DNA from: Tardiphaga robiniae
Lineage (GTDB): Bacteria > Pseudomonadota > Alphaproteobacteria > Rhizobiales > Xanthobacteraceae
NCBI RefSeq assembly: GCF_013359755.1
Contig: NZ_JABMCJ010000082.1
Location: forward strand, 1 to 64,000
Direction: 5' to 3'
Length of the DNA stretch: 64,000 bases
The translations under genes were made by a program, and so were the position numbers. Each line of letters opens with the position of its first letter. Positions within the stretch are counted from its first letter, which is position 1. Of this stretch, positions 25,991-34,989 are shown piece after piece. Below the pieces are notes generated by a model. It saw only the letters and a list, made by a program, of their open reading frames with translations. It was not told the DNA's origin and did no database searches.

Positions 25991-27733
25991 ATGGCCACCA
26001 TGATCCCACCTGCTCCGTCATCCGATACGCCGGGATCGGAACGCCGCGTCTTTGAAGGCCTGAAGAACTGCGCGGACTCCGGCGACTGGACCATCCTCCA
26101 CTCGCTGGGCTTCTCAAGCACCTGGACAGGTGGATACGGGGAGATCGACTTCGTCGTCATCATACCGCGGCTCGGGATCGTCTGCGTAGAGGTGAAAGGC
26201 GGTCAAGTCACCCACAAGGACGGCATCTGGTACACGCGGAGGTTCAATTCCAACACATCCGAGGCGTTGAAGCGGAGCCCGTTCCGTCAGGCACAAGAAG
26301 GGATGTGGAAGCTGAGGAAAGCGCTCATCCAGAAGTTCGGACAGGGCTCGTCCGAGTCCAGATGTCCGATCGGGTGGATGGCCATCCTTCCGGATGTCGA
26401 TTGCCCGCCGATCACTCCGGAATTCTCGAGAGCAGAGGTAATCGACCAGTCGGACATGGCGCGCGACTTCTCGAAACGTATCAGCGGCTCCCCTTCCCTG
26501 CTGCAGTTGTCTGGCAGGAACGACCTGAATGCACCCGATGCCGCGACCTGCAAGCGGATTCTCGCGTTCCTCCGACCGAACTTCGACCGGGTCGAGATGG
26601 CCTCTTCGGAGATGTGGGACACGGAACGGCGGATCAAGTCGCTTACCGAAGAGCAGTATGCGGTACTCGACGCGATCGCCGAAAATTCCTCATGCCTCGT
26701 AAAGGGACCTGCAGGGACGGGAAAGACGAACATCGCCATCGAATCCGCTCGGCGGCTGTCGCTCTCCGGAAAGCGGGTCGTCCTTGCATGCTACAACCGG
26801 CACCTCGGCTCTTGGCTACGCAGATGCCTGGATGAACAGGGTCTGCAGGGCGTCGTGGCAGGCAACATTCATAGCCTCCTGCGCGACCGCATCGCGCGGT
26901 CCTCGCTCGCCGGCGACCTCCCTCAATCGGGGCAGATCGATAGCGAAGAGCTGTACGACCGGCACTACTTCGACCTGGGCGCGCTCGCAATCGACGAGCT
27001 AGGTGAAAGGTTCGACGCCGTGCTGATCGACGAGACACAGGACTTCGAGGCCGCGCGGATCGCCGACATTGCACGAGCCTGGACGGGCGGCATCTCCGAC
27101 GCGAAGACCATCCTCTTCGGCGATTTCACTCGTCAGGCCCTCTACGGCAGATCCACCACATCGAACGAGGAGCTGCGCTCGGCGTTCTCGGGGCCGCCCA
27201 TATTTAATCTCAGCATCAACTGCCGCAACACGAAACGGATCGCTCGGCACACCGATCTGATCTGCGGGTTCACCGGTATGAAGATCAGTGACAAGCAGCC
27301 AGAAGGCGACCCTGTCGAGATCTTCTACGCGGCCAACCAGGCTGACGGAATTGCCAAGCTCAGCCAGATCGTGACGGCCTTGAAGGCCGCCGGCATCCGG
27401 GCCGCCGACGTCGCGCTGCTGGGGCCCCGAAGGCGTGAAAATTCGGTCGCGTCTCGCATGAACTCCGTGGCGGGGTGGAAGATCAGAGACATCTCCTCGG
27501 CCGATCCGGAAGCCGTTTCGTATTCGACGATCCATGCGTTCAAGGGCCTCGAAAGCCCGGTCGTAATCGTAGTCGATGCTGGCACCGGCAACACGGACGA
27601 GACGGACGCCCTCCTTTACGTCGCCATGTCGCGAGCGAGAGTCCGGTTGCTCCTGATTTGCCCGGAGGAAACCAGGGCGATCTTCAACAAGCGAATGGTA
27701 GACGGTCTCCTGGCAATGGTCGGCACAGCATGA
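25991..27733 (+). CDS. NERD nuclease-like domain fused to a UvrD/Rep-type helicase
   Basis: The product is 580 aa. Residues ~15-130 are a NERD domain, a PD-(D/E)xK-like fold (ERRVFEGLKN, GGYGEIDFVVIIPRLGIVCV then EVKGG, with the Asp and Glu-x-Lys in place). The rest is a superfamily 1 helicase: Walker A GPAGTGKTN (~238), VLIDETQDF (motif II), FGDFTRQALYG (III), INCRNTKRI (IV), IHAFKGLESPVVIVVD (V) and YVAMSRARVRLLL (VI). It probably unwinds and may cut DNA. The ATG directly abuts the stop of the DrmE-fusion gene, and the stop overlaps the drmA start by 4 bp. NERD helicases are not among the standard DISARM genes. Confidence 0.88.
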   Translation: MATMIPPAPSSDTPGSERRVFEGLKNCADSGDWTILHSLGFSSTWTGGYGEIDFVVIIPRLGIVCVEVKGGQVTHKDGIWYTRRFNSNTSEALKRSPFRQAQEGMWKLRKALIQKFGQGSSESRCPIGWMAILPDVDCPPITPEFSRAEVIDQSDMARDFSKRISGSPSLLQLSGRNDLNAPDAATCKRILAFLRPNFDRVEMASSEMWDTERRIKSLTEEQYAVLDAIAENSSCLVKGPAGTGKTNIAIESARRLSLSGKRVVLACYNRHLGSWLRRCLDEQGLQGVVAGNIHSLLRDRIARSSLAGDLPQSGQIDSEELYDRHYFDLGALAIDELGERFDAVLIDETQDFEAARIADIARAWTGGISDAKTILFGDFTRQALYGRSTTSNEELRSAFSGPPIFNLSINCRNTKRIARHTDLICGFTGMKISDKQPEGDPVEIFYAANQADGIAKLSQIVTALKAAGIRAADVALLGPRRRENSVASRMNSVAGWKIRDISSADPEAVSYSTIHAFKGLESPVVIVVDAGTGNTDETDALLYVAMSRARVRLLLICPEETRAIFNKRMVDGLLAMVGTA

Positions 27734-30700
27734 ACATCGGCAAGAAGGTCACCCAGGCGACGGAGGTCCGCGACCATGTCATCGACGCGCTTCGCACCGA
27801 ACTCGTCGGTCCGTCGCCGGGATATCCGATGGTCCAGCTGAACGGCGAAGAGATCCTGCGGCCCCGCGATCCTCCGCGGTACAGGTACGCTTGCGGGATA
27901 CTCTTCCCGAACGGCGTCACCTATTCGGGATCCCTCGACGCGGCCGAGGAAGAAGCAGGCATCGAGACAGCCGACGCCGTCTCGGCGGAGAACGCGCCCG
28001 CCGAGGACGCCCCGCTCGACGAACCCACGGGAGAGACCGCAAGCAAGGACGCCGCGAGCGATCCCGCGCCGGAAGTCGACACCGAAATGAACGGCGCGTC
28101 GATGTTCCTGCCCAGCACGATGGGCATAAGCTTTCTTGCCGATACCACCGGCGGCATCGAGATCGAGGCGTCATGGGGCACGTACGGCAAGCGTCCTCTT
28201 TCCGGCTATCCTGGCCTCCTAGGGACGGAAAAACAGGCCGAAGCCGGACACGACGTGGAGCCGTGGTTCAGAGTGCCCGGCAAGGCTTCGATCGCCTTAA
28301 GCCACGCCGACCTGCAGAAAACCAGTGAGCGGAGACGGCTCGAAAACCCGGAGGGGCATGGCACCCTGGAGCTCGACGTGGTCAGCAGGCCCTGGAACGG
28401 CAAGCGCCTGATAACCGTCACGCTGATCAATTCCACCGCAGACACCAAGCCGGTCAACGAGAACTGCTTTTTCCAATGCGGGTTCGTCGTGCATCCGACC
28501 GGGGCATCACGGATCGAGGGCTACCCCGGTCGCCCCGAGTCCAGTCAGGATCCGGAAGAACTCTCGCTGTCGCTCCTCTATCGGCATCGGCCCAACTATG
28601 CCGTCGGACACGGCTGCTCGGCCGATTGGACAGCCGCCAACGGAACGGTCTCGGAAGTGCGCACGGAAACGCTTCCGGTCTTCGAGCAGGCTCCGATCCT
28701 GCCGCGCGAAAGCATCGACGGCGCCGACCTTTCGATGAAATTCCTGTGGGAAGGGTCTTCACAAGCGATCATGGCTTCCTGCACCTCGATGGCCGAGGCG
28801 TACAGGGAATGGATAGAAGAACGCGAAAAGGAAATCGCTGCCGACCCGTCATTGAAGCCGCAGCTGAAGGCAGCCGCCGCGAAGCACATGGAATTCTGCA
28901 GGATGTGCCTCGGCCGCATCGAGGAAGGCACGACGCTGCTGTCGTCCCATGCGGATGCGATGGAAGCATTCAGGCTCATGAACCGAGCCATGGTCCAGCA
29001 ACGTGACCATTACGAGCTATCGACCAACAATCTGCGGGGGTGGATCGAAGGCCCCTCCGGAACAGCAATTCCGGAGAAGCCGTACGTCTCGCCGGAATAC
29101 TCGAACACGAAATGGCGTCCATTCCAGCTCGCATTCATCCTCATGAACGTCTGCGCGTTCGTCGATCCGCAGCATGACGACCGCCAGACGGTGGACGTGA
29201 TCTGGTTTCCCACGGGCGGCGGCAAGACGGAAGCCTATCTAGGACTCGCGGCGTTCGTCACCCTGCTCCGCCGCCTTCAGAATTCCGACGATGCTGGAAC
29301 GACAGTGCTGATGCGCTATACGCTCCGCCTCCTCACGACGCAACAATTCCAGCGTGCTTCATCGCTGATCTGCGCGCTCGAAAACATCAGGCGCGCGGAC
29401 CCGGGCAGTTTCGGCACCGTTCCCGTTTCGATCGGGCTTTGGCTCGGAGGCGCCGTGACGCCCAACCGGCATTCGCAGGCCGTCCAGGCCCACAGCCGTC
29501 TTGCTCGCGAAGGTGGCGACAATCCCTTCATCATCCTTTCCTGCCCCTGGTGCGGCGTGGCGATGGGGCCGCGCCCATATGCCGGCAACTCCCGCGTGTT
29601 CGGCTACAGGCTGGACAAACGGACCGGCGCTGAAGACAGGATCCAGTTCCGTTGCGAAGACACCGACTGCGACTTCTCGACGCCCGCAGGGCTGCCGCTG
29701 GAGGTCGTCGACGAAGGCATATACGAACGGCCGCCGACGCTGGTCATCGGTACCGTCGACAAGTTCGCAATGATGCCGTGGGAGCCGAAATCGCGCCTGC
29801 TTTTCGGAATCGACAATCCCGAGGCGGTCGAACCTCCCTCCCTCATCATCCAGGACGAGCTGCATCTCATCTCTGGGCCACTCGGATCGATGGTCGGCCA
29901 CTACGAGACTGTAATCGACGAATTCTCGACCAACCCAAAGACAGGCATCTCTGCAAAGATCGTCGCCTCCACCGCGACCATCGCGCGCGCATCCGAGCAG
30001 ATCGACGCGATCTACGGCCGCCCGTCGATCCTCTTCCCGCCGCAAGGCCTCGTCGCGGGCGAGTCGTTCTTCGCTTTCGAGGGCGTGGGCAAAGCTGGTC
30101 GGACCTACGTCGGTGTCCTCGCAACAGCCCTCTCATCGCACGTCACCGCACAGGTCCGCACCCTTGCTACCTTGCTGCAAGCTCCTGCGCTCATCGACGG
30201 GCCGGACGAAGCGGTCGACCCGTACTGGACGTTGATGGTCTACTTCAACAGCCTGCGCGAACTCGGCAGGGCCTCGACGCTGGTCCAGGCGGACATCAGG
30301 GAATATCTCAACTCGGTCTGGGACCGCATCGGCCTGATGGAAGGACTATCCCAGAACGCGAAAGGCATGCGGCGGTTCATCAACAATTTCGACGAGCTGA
30401 CAAGCCGCATGCGCAGCTCCGACATTCCGGCGGTCCTTCAGAAGCTATTCACTGATACGCCCCTCAAGGACAGGGTCGACCTCTGCTACGCGACCAACAT
30501 GATCCAGGTCGGTCTCGACGTCCCGCGTCTCAGCCTGATGTCCATCGTGGGCCAGCCCAAGGGCGCATCCGAATACATCCAGGCGTCAAGCCGCGTCGGC
30601 CGCTCCGCCGGAAATCCCGGCCTCGTCATCACGAACTACAATCCATTCAAGCCAAGGGACCGGTCCCACTTCGAGAGCTTTCGTTCCTTCCACGAAAACG

Positions 30701-31146
30701 CCTACCGCCACGTCGAGCCGACATCGGTGACGCCGTTCTCGATCCCCGTCTGCGAGCGCGCGATACATGCACTGGCGGTCTCGATCGCACGTTTCCGCTA
30801 TCCGGAACTGAGGGACGAACCGTCGAGAGGCATCGCCAACCGGAGGACCGAGATCGTCAAAATCATCACGGACAGAGTGAAAAAGGTCGCGCCAGAAGAA
30901 CTCATCCGCGCGACCGCCATCCTCGACCGATTCCTCGACGACTGGGAGCGACGGAAACCGCAGTTCTACGGGAAGATGAACGGACAGGACTCCGATCCGC
31001 TGCTTTGGCCTGCGGGCAAGCCTATAAGGCCAGACATTGCATATCTGAAGCACGTGCTCAGACAGACACCATCCTCGATGCGAAACGTCGACGCGGAGTG
31101 CGAAGCGGTCCCGATCCAGAACTACGGAACGGAGACCTCGATATGA
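27730..31146 (+). CDS. drmA: DISARM helicase DrmA
   Basis: The product is 1138 aa from the ATG at 27730, which overlaps the previous stop (ATGA). Helicase elements: VIWFPTGGGKTEAYLGLAAF (Walker A, ~490), LRLLTTQQFQRAS, a zinc-ribbon insert (SCPWCG ... CEDTDCDF, ~603-645), IIQDELHLISGPLGSMVGHY (motif II, ~708), and SSRVGRSAGNPGLVITNYNP (motif VI, ~950). These match DrmA as I know it, the superfamily 2 helicase core of DISARM, which with DrmB loads on foreign DNA and blocks phage replication. The first ~110 residues include an acidic Ala/Glu-rich stretch. The stop overlaps the drmB start by 4 bp. Confidence 0.88.
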   Translation: MNIGKKVTQATEVRDHVIDALRTELVGPSPGYPMVQLNGEEILRPRDPPRYRYACGILFPNGVTYSGSLDAAEEEAGIETADAVSAENAPAEDAPLDEPTGETASKDAASDPAPEVDTEMNGASMFLPSTMGISFLADTTGGIEIEASWGTYGKRPLSGYPGLLGTEKQAEAGHDVEPWFRVPGKASIALSHADLQKTSERRRLENPEGHGTLELDVVSRPWNGKRLITVTLINSTADTKPVNENCFFQCGFVVHPTGASRIEGYPGRPESSQDPEELSLSLLYRHRPNYAVGHGCSADWTAANGTVSEVRTETLPVFEQAPILPRESIDGADLSMKFLWEGSSQAIMASCTSMAEAYREWIEEREKEIAADPSLKPQLKAAAAKHMEFCRMCLGRIEEGTTLLSSHADAMEAFRLMNRAMVQQRDHYELSTNNLRGWIEGPSGTAIPEKPYVSPEYSNTKWRPFQLAFILMNVCAFVDPQHDDRQTVDVIWFPTGGGKTEAYLGLAAFVTLLRRLQNSDDAGTTVLMRYTLRLLTTQQFQRASSLICALENIRRADPGSFGTVPVSIGLWLGGAVTPNRHSQAVQAHSRLAREGGDNPFIILSCPWCGVAMGPRPYAGNSRVFGYRLDKRTGAEDRIQFRCEDTDCDFSTPAGLPLEVVDEGIYERPPTLVIGTVDKFAMMPWEPKSRLLFGIDNPEAVEPPSLIIQDELHLISGPLGSMVGHYETVIDEFSTNPKTGISAKIVASTATIARASEQIDAIYGRPSILFPPQGLVAGESFFAFEGVGKAGRTYVGVLATALSSHVTAQVRTLATLLQAPALIDGPDEAVDPYWTLMVYFNSLRELGRASTLVQADIREYLNSVWDRIGLMEGLSQNAKGMRRFINNFDELTSRMRSSDIPAVLQKLFTDTPLKDRVDLCYATNMIQVGLDVPRLSLMSIVGQPKGASEYIQASSRVGRSAGNPGLVITNYNPFKPRDRSHFESFRSFHENAYRHVEPTSVTPFSIPVCERAIHALAVSIARFRYPELRDEPSRGIANRRTEIVKIITDRVKKVAPEELIRATAILDRFLDDWERRKPQFYGKMNGQDSDPLLWPAGKPIRPDIAYLKHVLRQTPSSMRNVDAECEAVPIQNYGTETSI

Positions 31147-32999
31147 AGCCAGGAAAATGGAACGGCAAGAAGAAAGCCGCCGGTGGCTTTCAGAAGCCTG
31201 CATTCAAACCGAGACCCGTGCGCAGAGGCCAACTGATAGCTCCTTTCGGCGTCGGATCGATGAACGACTTCCGGAACGACGAGGCGCTGATGTGCGCGGG
31301 TCTCGACGAATGGTTCAGGAGCCCTCCGGAAGAGACGCTCAGGATAACGGAAGAACGGCTCGCCGCCCGGCTGAACTGCTCCTTCTTCATAAAGCCTCCG
31401 GACTTTTCGGAATCCGAAGGCGGCCCCAAGTACAAGATCCCCCATGTGAGATTTCCGCTCTGGCACTACTGCCCGCGCTGCTTCCGCATGAAAAAGACCA
31501 CCCTGTTCGGCGGTCAACCCGTCTGCACCGAACAGACGTGTTCGAAGTCCAAGCATGGCCGGCGCATGATCCCGGTCCGCATCGTCGCCGTGTGCGAGAA
31601 CGGGCATATCGAGGATTTCCCGTTCAAGCGATGGATCGGATGCACCTGTGCCTCCGAGTATGACAGCAGGATGTTCTTCAAGGCAGGCCGCAGCGCGGCG
31701 AGTCTCGCCGGCATCAAGATCGAGTGCGAAGCGTGCGACCGCAGGCGCTCGCTGGCCGGTGCCTTCGAAGAAGGCGCACTAGGCAAGATCGACGTGCAGT
31801 GCTGCGCGGCCCAGCCCTGGCTTGGCCGCGAGACGGGCGTCCATTCGTGCTCGGCCGGGCTTCAGACCCTACAGAGAGGCGGCTCCAACATCTATTTCCC
31901 GGCCGTGCAAAGTTCGATCTATATTCCACCAGCCCACTCCTCCGAAACGGATGAGATACGTCGCGTCCTCGACGAACCGGTGATGTGGTCTGCGCTTACC
32001 TCCGGACTTGAAGACGGCAAAATCATCAAGATGGCCGCTGAAATCGTTGCAAGGATGGGTCAGGTCGACGCCACTGCGCTTGCGGCTGCCGCCCAGGCGA
32101 GGCTGGATAGTTCCGGCACGCCCAACGTCGCAACGACCGAAGAGGATTTCCGACGTCAGGAATACGAAGTGCTCCGCGCGGGAGTGAGCAACCCCACGGA
32201 CGAGCTGTTCGTGGAGCGCCTGGACGGCGACCAGTATGATTGGCTAGGCCATTTCTTCAAGCGCGTGGGCCTCGTGCGAAAGCTGAGGGAGACACGGGTA
32301 CTGACTGGATTTTCCAGGCTAGTACCAAAGACGGACAGGGGCGACCCCGCGGTCCAGAGGCTCTCGATCGACGGCAGCATCAACTGGTTGCCGGCGATGG
32401 AGGTGCGCGGAGAGGGCATCTTCATCGAGATCGATTCCGACGCCATCGATTCATGGATCGAACGAAGCAAGGCGCCCGGGCGACTAGGTTCGCTGCTCAC
32501 CGAATTCAACAATCGACGCCTGATCCGAAGCCTCTCGGCCCGGAACATCGACGCCCGTTTCATGATGATCCATACGTTGGCACATGCCCTCATCAAGGAG
32601 CTCACATTTTCGTGCGGCTACGGCTCGGCCGCGCTCCGGGAGCGCCTCTACTGCAACCTGGAGGATCCAAACCAGCCCATGAACGGCTTTCTGATCTACA
32701 CGGCGTCAGGCGACTCCGAAGGCACTCTCGGCGGCCTGGTATCCGAAGCCCGCCCCGGACGTCTGCAGAGACTCGTCGAAGATGCGCTTCGCCGTTCGCA
32801 ATGGTGCTCCAACGATCCCATCTGCATGGAGAGTCCAGGCGATGGAGCAATGACATCGAACCTCGCTGCCTGCCACGGCTGCGTCCTCTTGCCGGAAACG
32901 AGCTGCGAGGAGGGAAACAGGCTTCTGGACCGCGGTCTGCTCGTCGGCCAAGTCCGCAGACCTGATCTAGGCTTCTTCCATGGCGCGCCGATCACCTAG
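31143..32999 (+). CDS. drmB: DISARM protein DrmB (DUF1998)
   Basis: The product is 618 aa, overlapping drmA by 4 bp. It opens with a basic segment, then RRGQLIAPFGVGSMNDF, the typical DrmB start. A Cys cluster follows (YCPRCF ... CTEQTCSK). The DUF1998 end is complete: IHTLAHALIKELTFSCGYGS, IYTASGDSEGTLGGLV, CHGCVLLPETSCEEGNRLLD. DrmB forms a complex with DrmA and modulates its DNA binding and helicase action. DrmA next to DrmB is the core signature of DISARM. The 3' end overlaps the vsr-like gene by 20 bp. Confidence 0.88.
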   Translation: MKPGKWNGKKKAAGGFQKPAFKPRPVRRGQLIAPFGVGSMNDFRNDEALMCAGLDEWFRSPPEETLRITEERLAARLNCSFFIKPPDFSESEGGPKYKIPHVRFPLWHYCPRCFRMKKTTLFGGQPVCTEQTCSKSKHGRRMIPVRIVAVCENGHIEDFPFKRWIGCTCASEYDSRMFFKAGRSAASLAGIKIECEACDRRRSLAGAFEEGALGKIDVQCCAAQPWLGRETGVHSCSAGLQTLQRGGSNIYFPAVQSSIYIPPAHSSETDEIRRVLDEPVMWSALTSGLEDGKIIKMAAEIVARMGQVDATALAAAAQARLDSSGTPNVATTEEDFRRQEYEVLRAGVSNPTDELFVERLDGDQYDWLGHFFKRVGLVRKLRETRVLTGFSRLVPKTDRGDPAVQRLSIDGSINWLPAMEVRGEGIFIEIDSDAIDSWIERSKAPGRLGSLLTEFNNRRLIRSLSARNIDARFMMIHTLAHALIKELTFSCGYGSAALRERLYCNLEDPNQPMNGFLIYTASGDSEGTLGGLVSEARPGRLQRLVEDALRRSQWCSNDPICMESPGDGAMTSNLAACHGCVLLPETSCEEGNRLLDRGLLVGQVRRPDLGFFHGAPIT

Positions 33000-33480
33000 A
33001 CAGACCACGATCGCCGCGGGCAAGAGCGAACGCCTTCACCGCGGCGACATCATGAGTCCCGAGAAGCGAAGCGCCCTGATGTCACGCATCCGGGGCAAAG
33101 GGACAAAGCCCGAACTGGCGGTCGCTGCCCTCCTGGCCGGGACGGGCCTGACCTGGGAAGAACACGCAAAGGACCTGCCGGGCCGTCCGGATTTCGTCCT
33201 GCGCGAGCAGCGGATCGCGATCTTCGTGGACGGAGACTTCTGGCACGGCTGGCGCTTCCCGGCGTGGCGGATGAAGCTTTCCGAAAAATGGGAGCGGAAG
33301 ATTGCAGCCAACAGGATGCGCGACGCCAGAAACTTCAGGGCGCTGCGCCGCGCAGGCTGGAGCGTCATCAGGATCTGGGAGCATCAGATCGAGAAGGACC
33401 CGGCGGGCTGCATCGCAAGAATTCTTTCGGTACAACAAGCGACGGGCCTGGCGTCCAACAGGCAAGCCTGGCATGATTGA
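32980..33480 (+). CDS. vsr: Very short patch repair (Vsr) endonuclease
   Basis: The product is 166 aa from the ATG at 32980 inside the drmB end. A second ATG at 33052 (MSPEKRSALMSRIRGKGTKP) matches the usual Vsr start and would give 142 aa. Both starts are plausible, the first by coupling and the second by family length. Catalytic features are GRPDFVL (Asp), IFVDGDFWHGW (His of the FWHG motif; the usual Cys before FWH is Asp here) and a late RRAGWSVIRIWEHQI. Vsr nicks next to T:G mismatches that arise when 5-methylcytosine deaminates, so it protects the host at sites methylated by the cytosine methyltransferase two genes downstream. Confidence 0.9.
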   Translation: MARRSPRQTTIAAGKSERLHRGDIMSPEKRSALMSRIRGKGTKPELAVAALLAGTGLTWEEHAKDLPGRPDFVLREQRIAIFVDGDFWHGWRFPAWRMKLSEKWERKIAANRMRDARNFRALRRAGWSVIRIWEHQIEKDPAGCIARILSVQQATGLASNRQAWHD

Positions 33481-33799
33481 GAAACGCAGCCAGTGGAAAA
33501 ACGGGCCGGCAACCGCGAGAGCCTCTGTAGGTCACATGAATTTAGCGCAGACATCGCAAGGGCTGATCGACCTGTCCTGGGAGCCGATCTCAGAGATGCT
33601 AGACAATCCAGGCATGGACGGCCGGAACTGCCCGGATGGGGATTGTCGATCCTCGATGACGGCATCGATGTCGATCCGACGCAAGCGAGTATCGCTCGAC
33701 CGAGCCAGCAATCTTGGTAGCCGGCACCGCGATGCGTTCAGCCGGAAGCTGATATTTTCCACCACAGAAAACGACGACCAAGGAACGGCAAGCAAATGA
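33473..33799 (+). CDS. Small hypothetical protein overlapping vsr and the methyltransferase gene
   Basis: A 108-codon ORF begins at an ATG at 33473, overlapping the Vsr stop, and ends in an ATGA overlap with the methyltransferase start at 33796. It fills exactly the otherwise empty 315 bp between the two genes. The product (MIEKRSQWKNGPATARASVG ... KLIFSTTENDDQGTASK) is polar, with no motif I recognise. The overlaps at both ends fit a coupled gene. The composition is less convincing, so it could be a chance frame through which ribosomes pass. Confidence 0.42.
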   Translation: MIEKRSQWKNGPATARASVGHMNLAQTSQGLIDLSWEPISEMLDNPGMDGRNCPDGDCRSSMTASMSIRRKRVSLDRASNLGSRHRDAFSRKLIFSTTENDDQGTASK

Positions 33800-34989
33800 A
33801 GGGCATCGATCTGTTTTCGGGAGGGGGTCTCGGAAGCGCCGGCGCCCGTCACGCCGGCCTCACGATGGTGGGAGCGGCGGATGCCTGGGACATCGCTACC
33901 GAAACCTACCGCTCGAACTTCAAGGCAGCGAAGGTCGTCACGACAAGGCTTACCGACCGCAGCGGCCCGGAGATCTTCGGGAACGTCGGCAAGATCGACA
34001 TGCTCATCGCGTCTCCAGAATGCACGCATCATTCGATCGCACGGGGCAACCGGCCCGTGGACACAGAGAGCCAGCGCTCAGGCTGGTACGTCATGAAGTT
34101 CATCAGGGAGCTCAATCCGCGCTGGATCGTTCTCGAGAACGTCACCCCCATGAAGAACTGGCCTGGCTATGATGACCTCATCGAGATGCTCCGGAAGACG
34201 TACAATCTGAGGATCGGACCATTGGATGCGGCCGACTTCGGCACCCCGCAGAACCGTCGGAGGCTGTTCATCGTGGGAGACCGTTTAGCCAATCCGTCGA
34301 TAGCGCACCCCGGCAACCGCCCGACACGCGACGCGGCGAGCATCATCGAACGTGCCGGCAACTTCAGAGCCGATCCGGTCTTCAATGGCAAGCGCGCGGA
34401 TTCTACTATCGCGCGTGTCGAGCGCGGGATCGCCGAGCTCGGCCGCAACAAGGATTTCCTGATCGTATACTACGGCTCCGACCGCGCAGGCGGCTGGCAG
34501 CGGCTTGACCGGCCGTTGCGCACGTTGACGACGCTCGACCGCTTCGGTCTCGTCCAGTGGATCGATGGACAGCCCACCCTGCGCATGCTGCAGATTCCCG
34601 AGCTCAAGCGCGCGATGGGGCTGACCCATCTCAAGGACGAGAACGGTGAGGGCGTGAAATTCCTGCTCGACCACGGCACGCGCAGGGACAAGGTCAAGGT
34701 CATCGGAAATGGTGTGTGCGCGCCGGTCATGCGCGCGGTCGTGGGCTCACTGCTCGGTGGCAACAGCGCCGACGTCATGGCCGAAGACCTAGTCGCCCCG
34801 AAGTCCACGCGCGCCTCGCGGTGCCTGTCCCGCACCTTGACTGAGAAAGAAAAGGCGCTTGCGGCCTCCCCTCCCCGAGCGCAAGCGACCCGAGCGGCCG
34901 CCGAGTCTAGGTCGCTCGGGTTCCAGCGGAAAGACTCGCATCAAACGACAGCTCCGACGCTCGACTCGGGCGCAAATGCGCTCCGATGA
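33796..34989 (+). CDS. drmMII: DNA (cytosine-5-)-methyltransferase, DISARM DrmMII-like
   Basis: The product is 397 aa. The C5 methyltransferase motifs appear in order: I (IDLFSGGGLGSAGARHAG), IV (ASPECTHHS, catalytic Cys; SPEC replaces the common PPCQ), VI (IVLENVTPM), VIII (GTPQNRRRLFIVGDR) and X (VIGNGVCAPVMRAVVGSLLG). The target-recognition region lies around 190-270 and is short. It transfers a methyl group from SAM to cytosine and should mark host DNA as self for the system. It overlaps the nuclease gene by 4 bp. The last ~70 residues are low-complexity and polar. Confidence 0.9.
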   Translation: MKGIDLFSGGGLGSAGARHAGLTMVGAADAWDIATETYRSNFKAAKVVTTRLTDRSGPEIFGNVGKIDMLIASPECTHHSIARGNRPVDTESQRSGWYVMKFIRELNPRWIVLENVTPMKNWPGYDDLIEMLRKTYNLRIGPLDAADFGTPQNRRRLFIVGDRLANPSIAHPGNRPTRDAASIIERAGNFRADPVFNGKRADSTIARVERGIAELGRNKDFLIVYYGSDRAGGWQRLDRPLRTLTTLDRFGLVQWIDGQPTLRMLQIPELKRAMGLTHLKDENGEGVKFLLDHGTRRDKVKVIGNGVCAPVMRAVVGSLLGGNSADVMAEDLVAPKSTRASRCLSRTLTEKEKALAASPPRAQATRAAAESRSLGFQRKDSHQTTAPTLDSGANALR

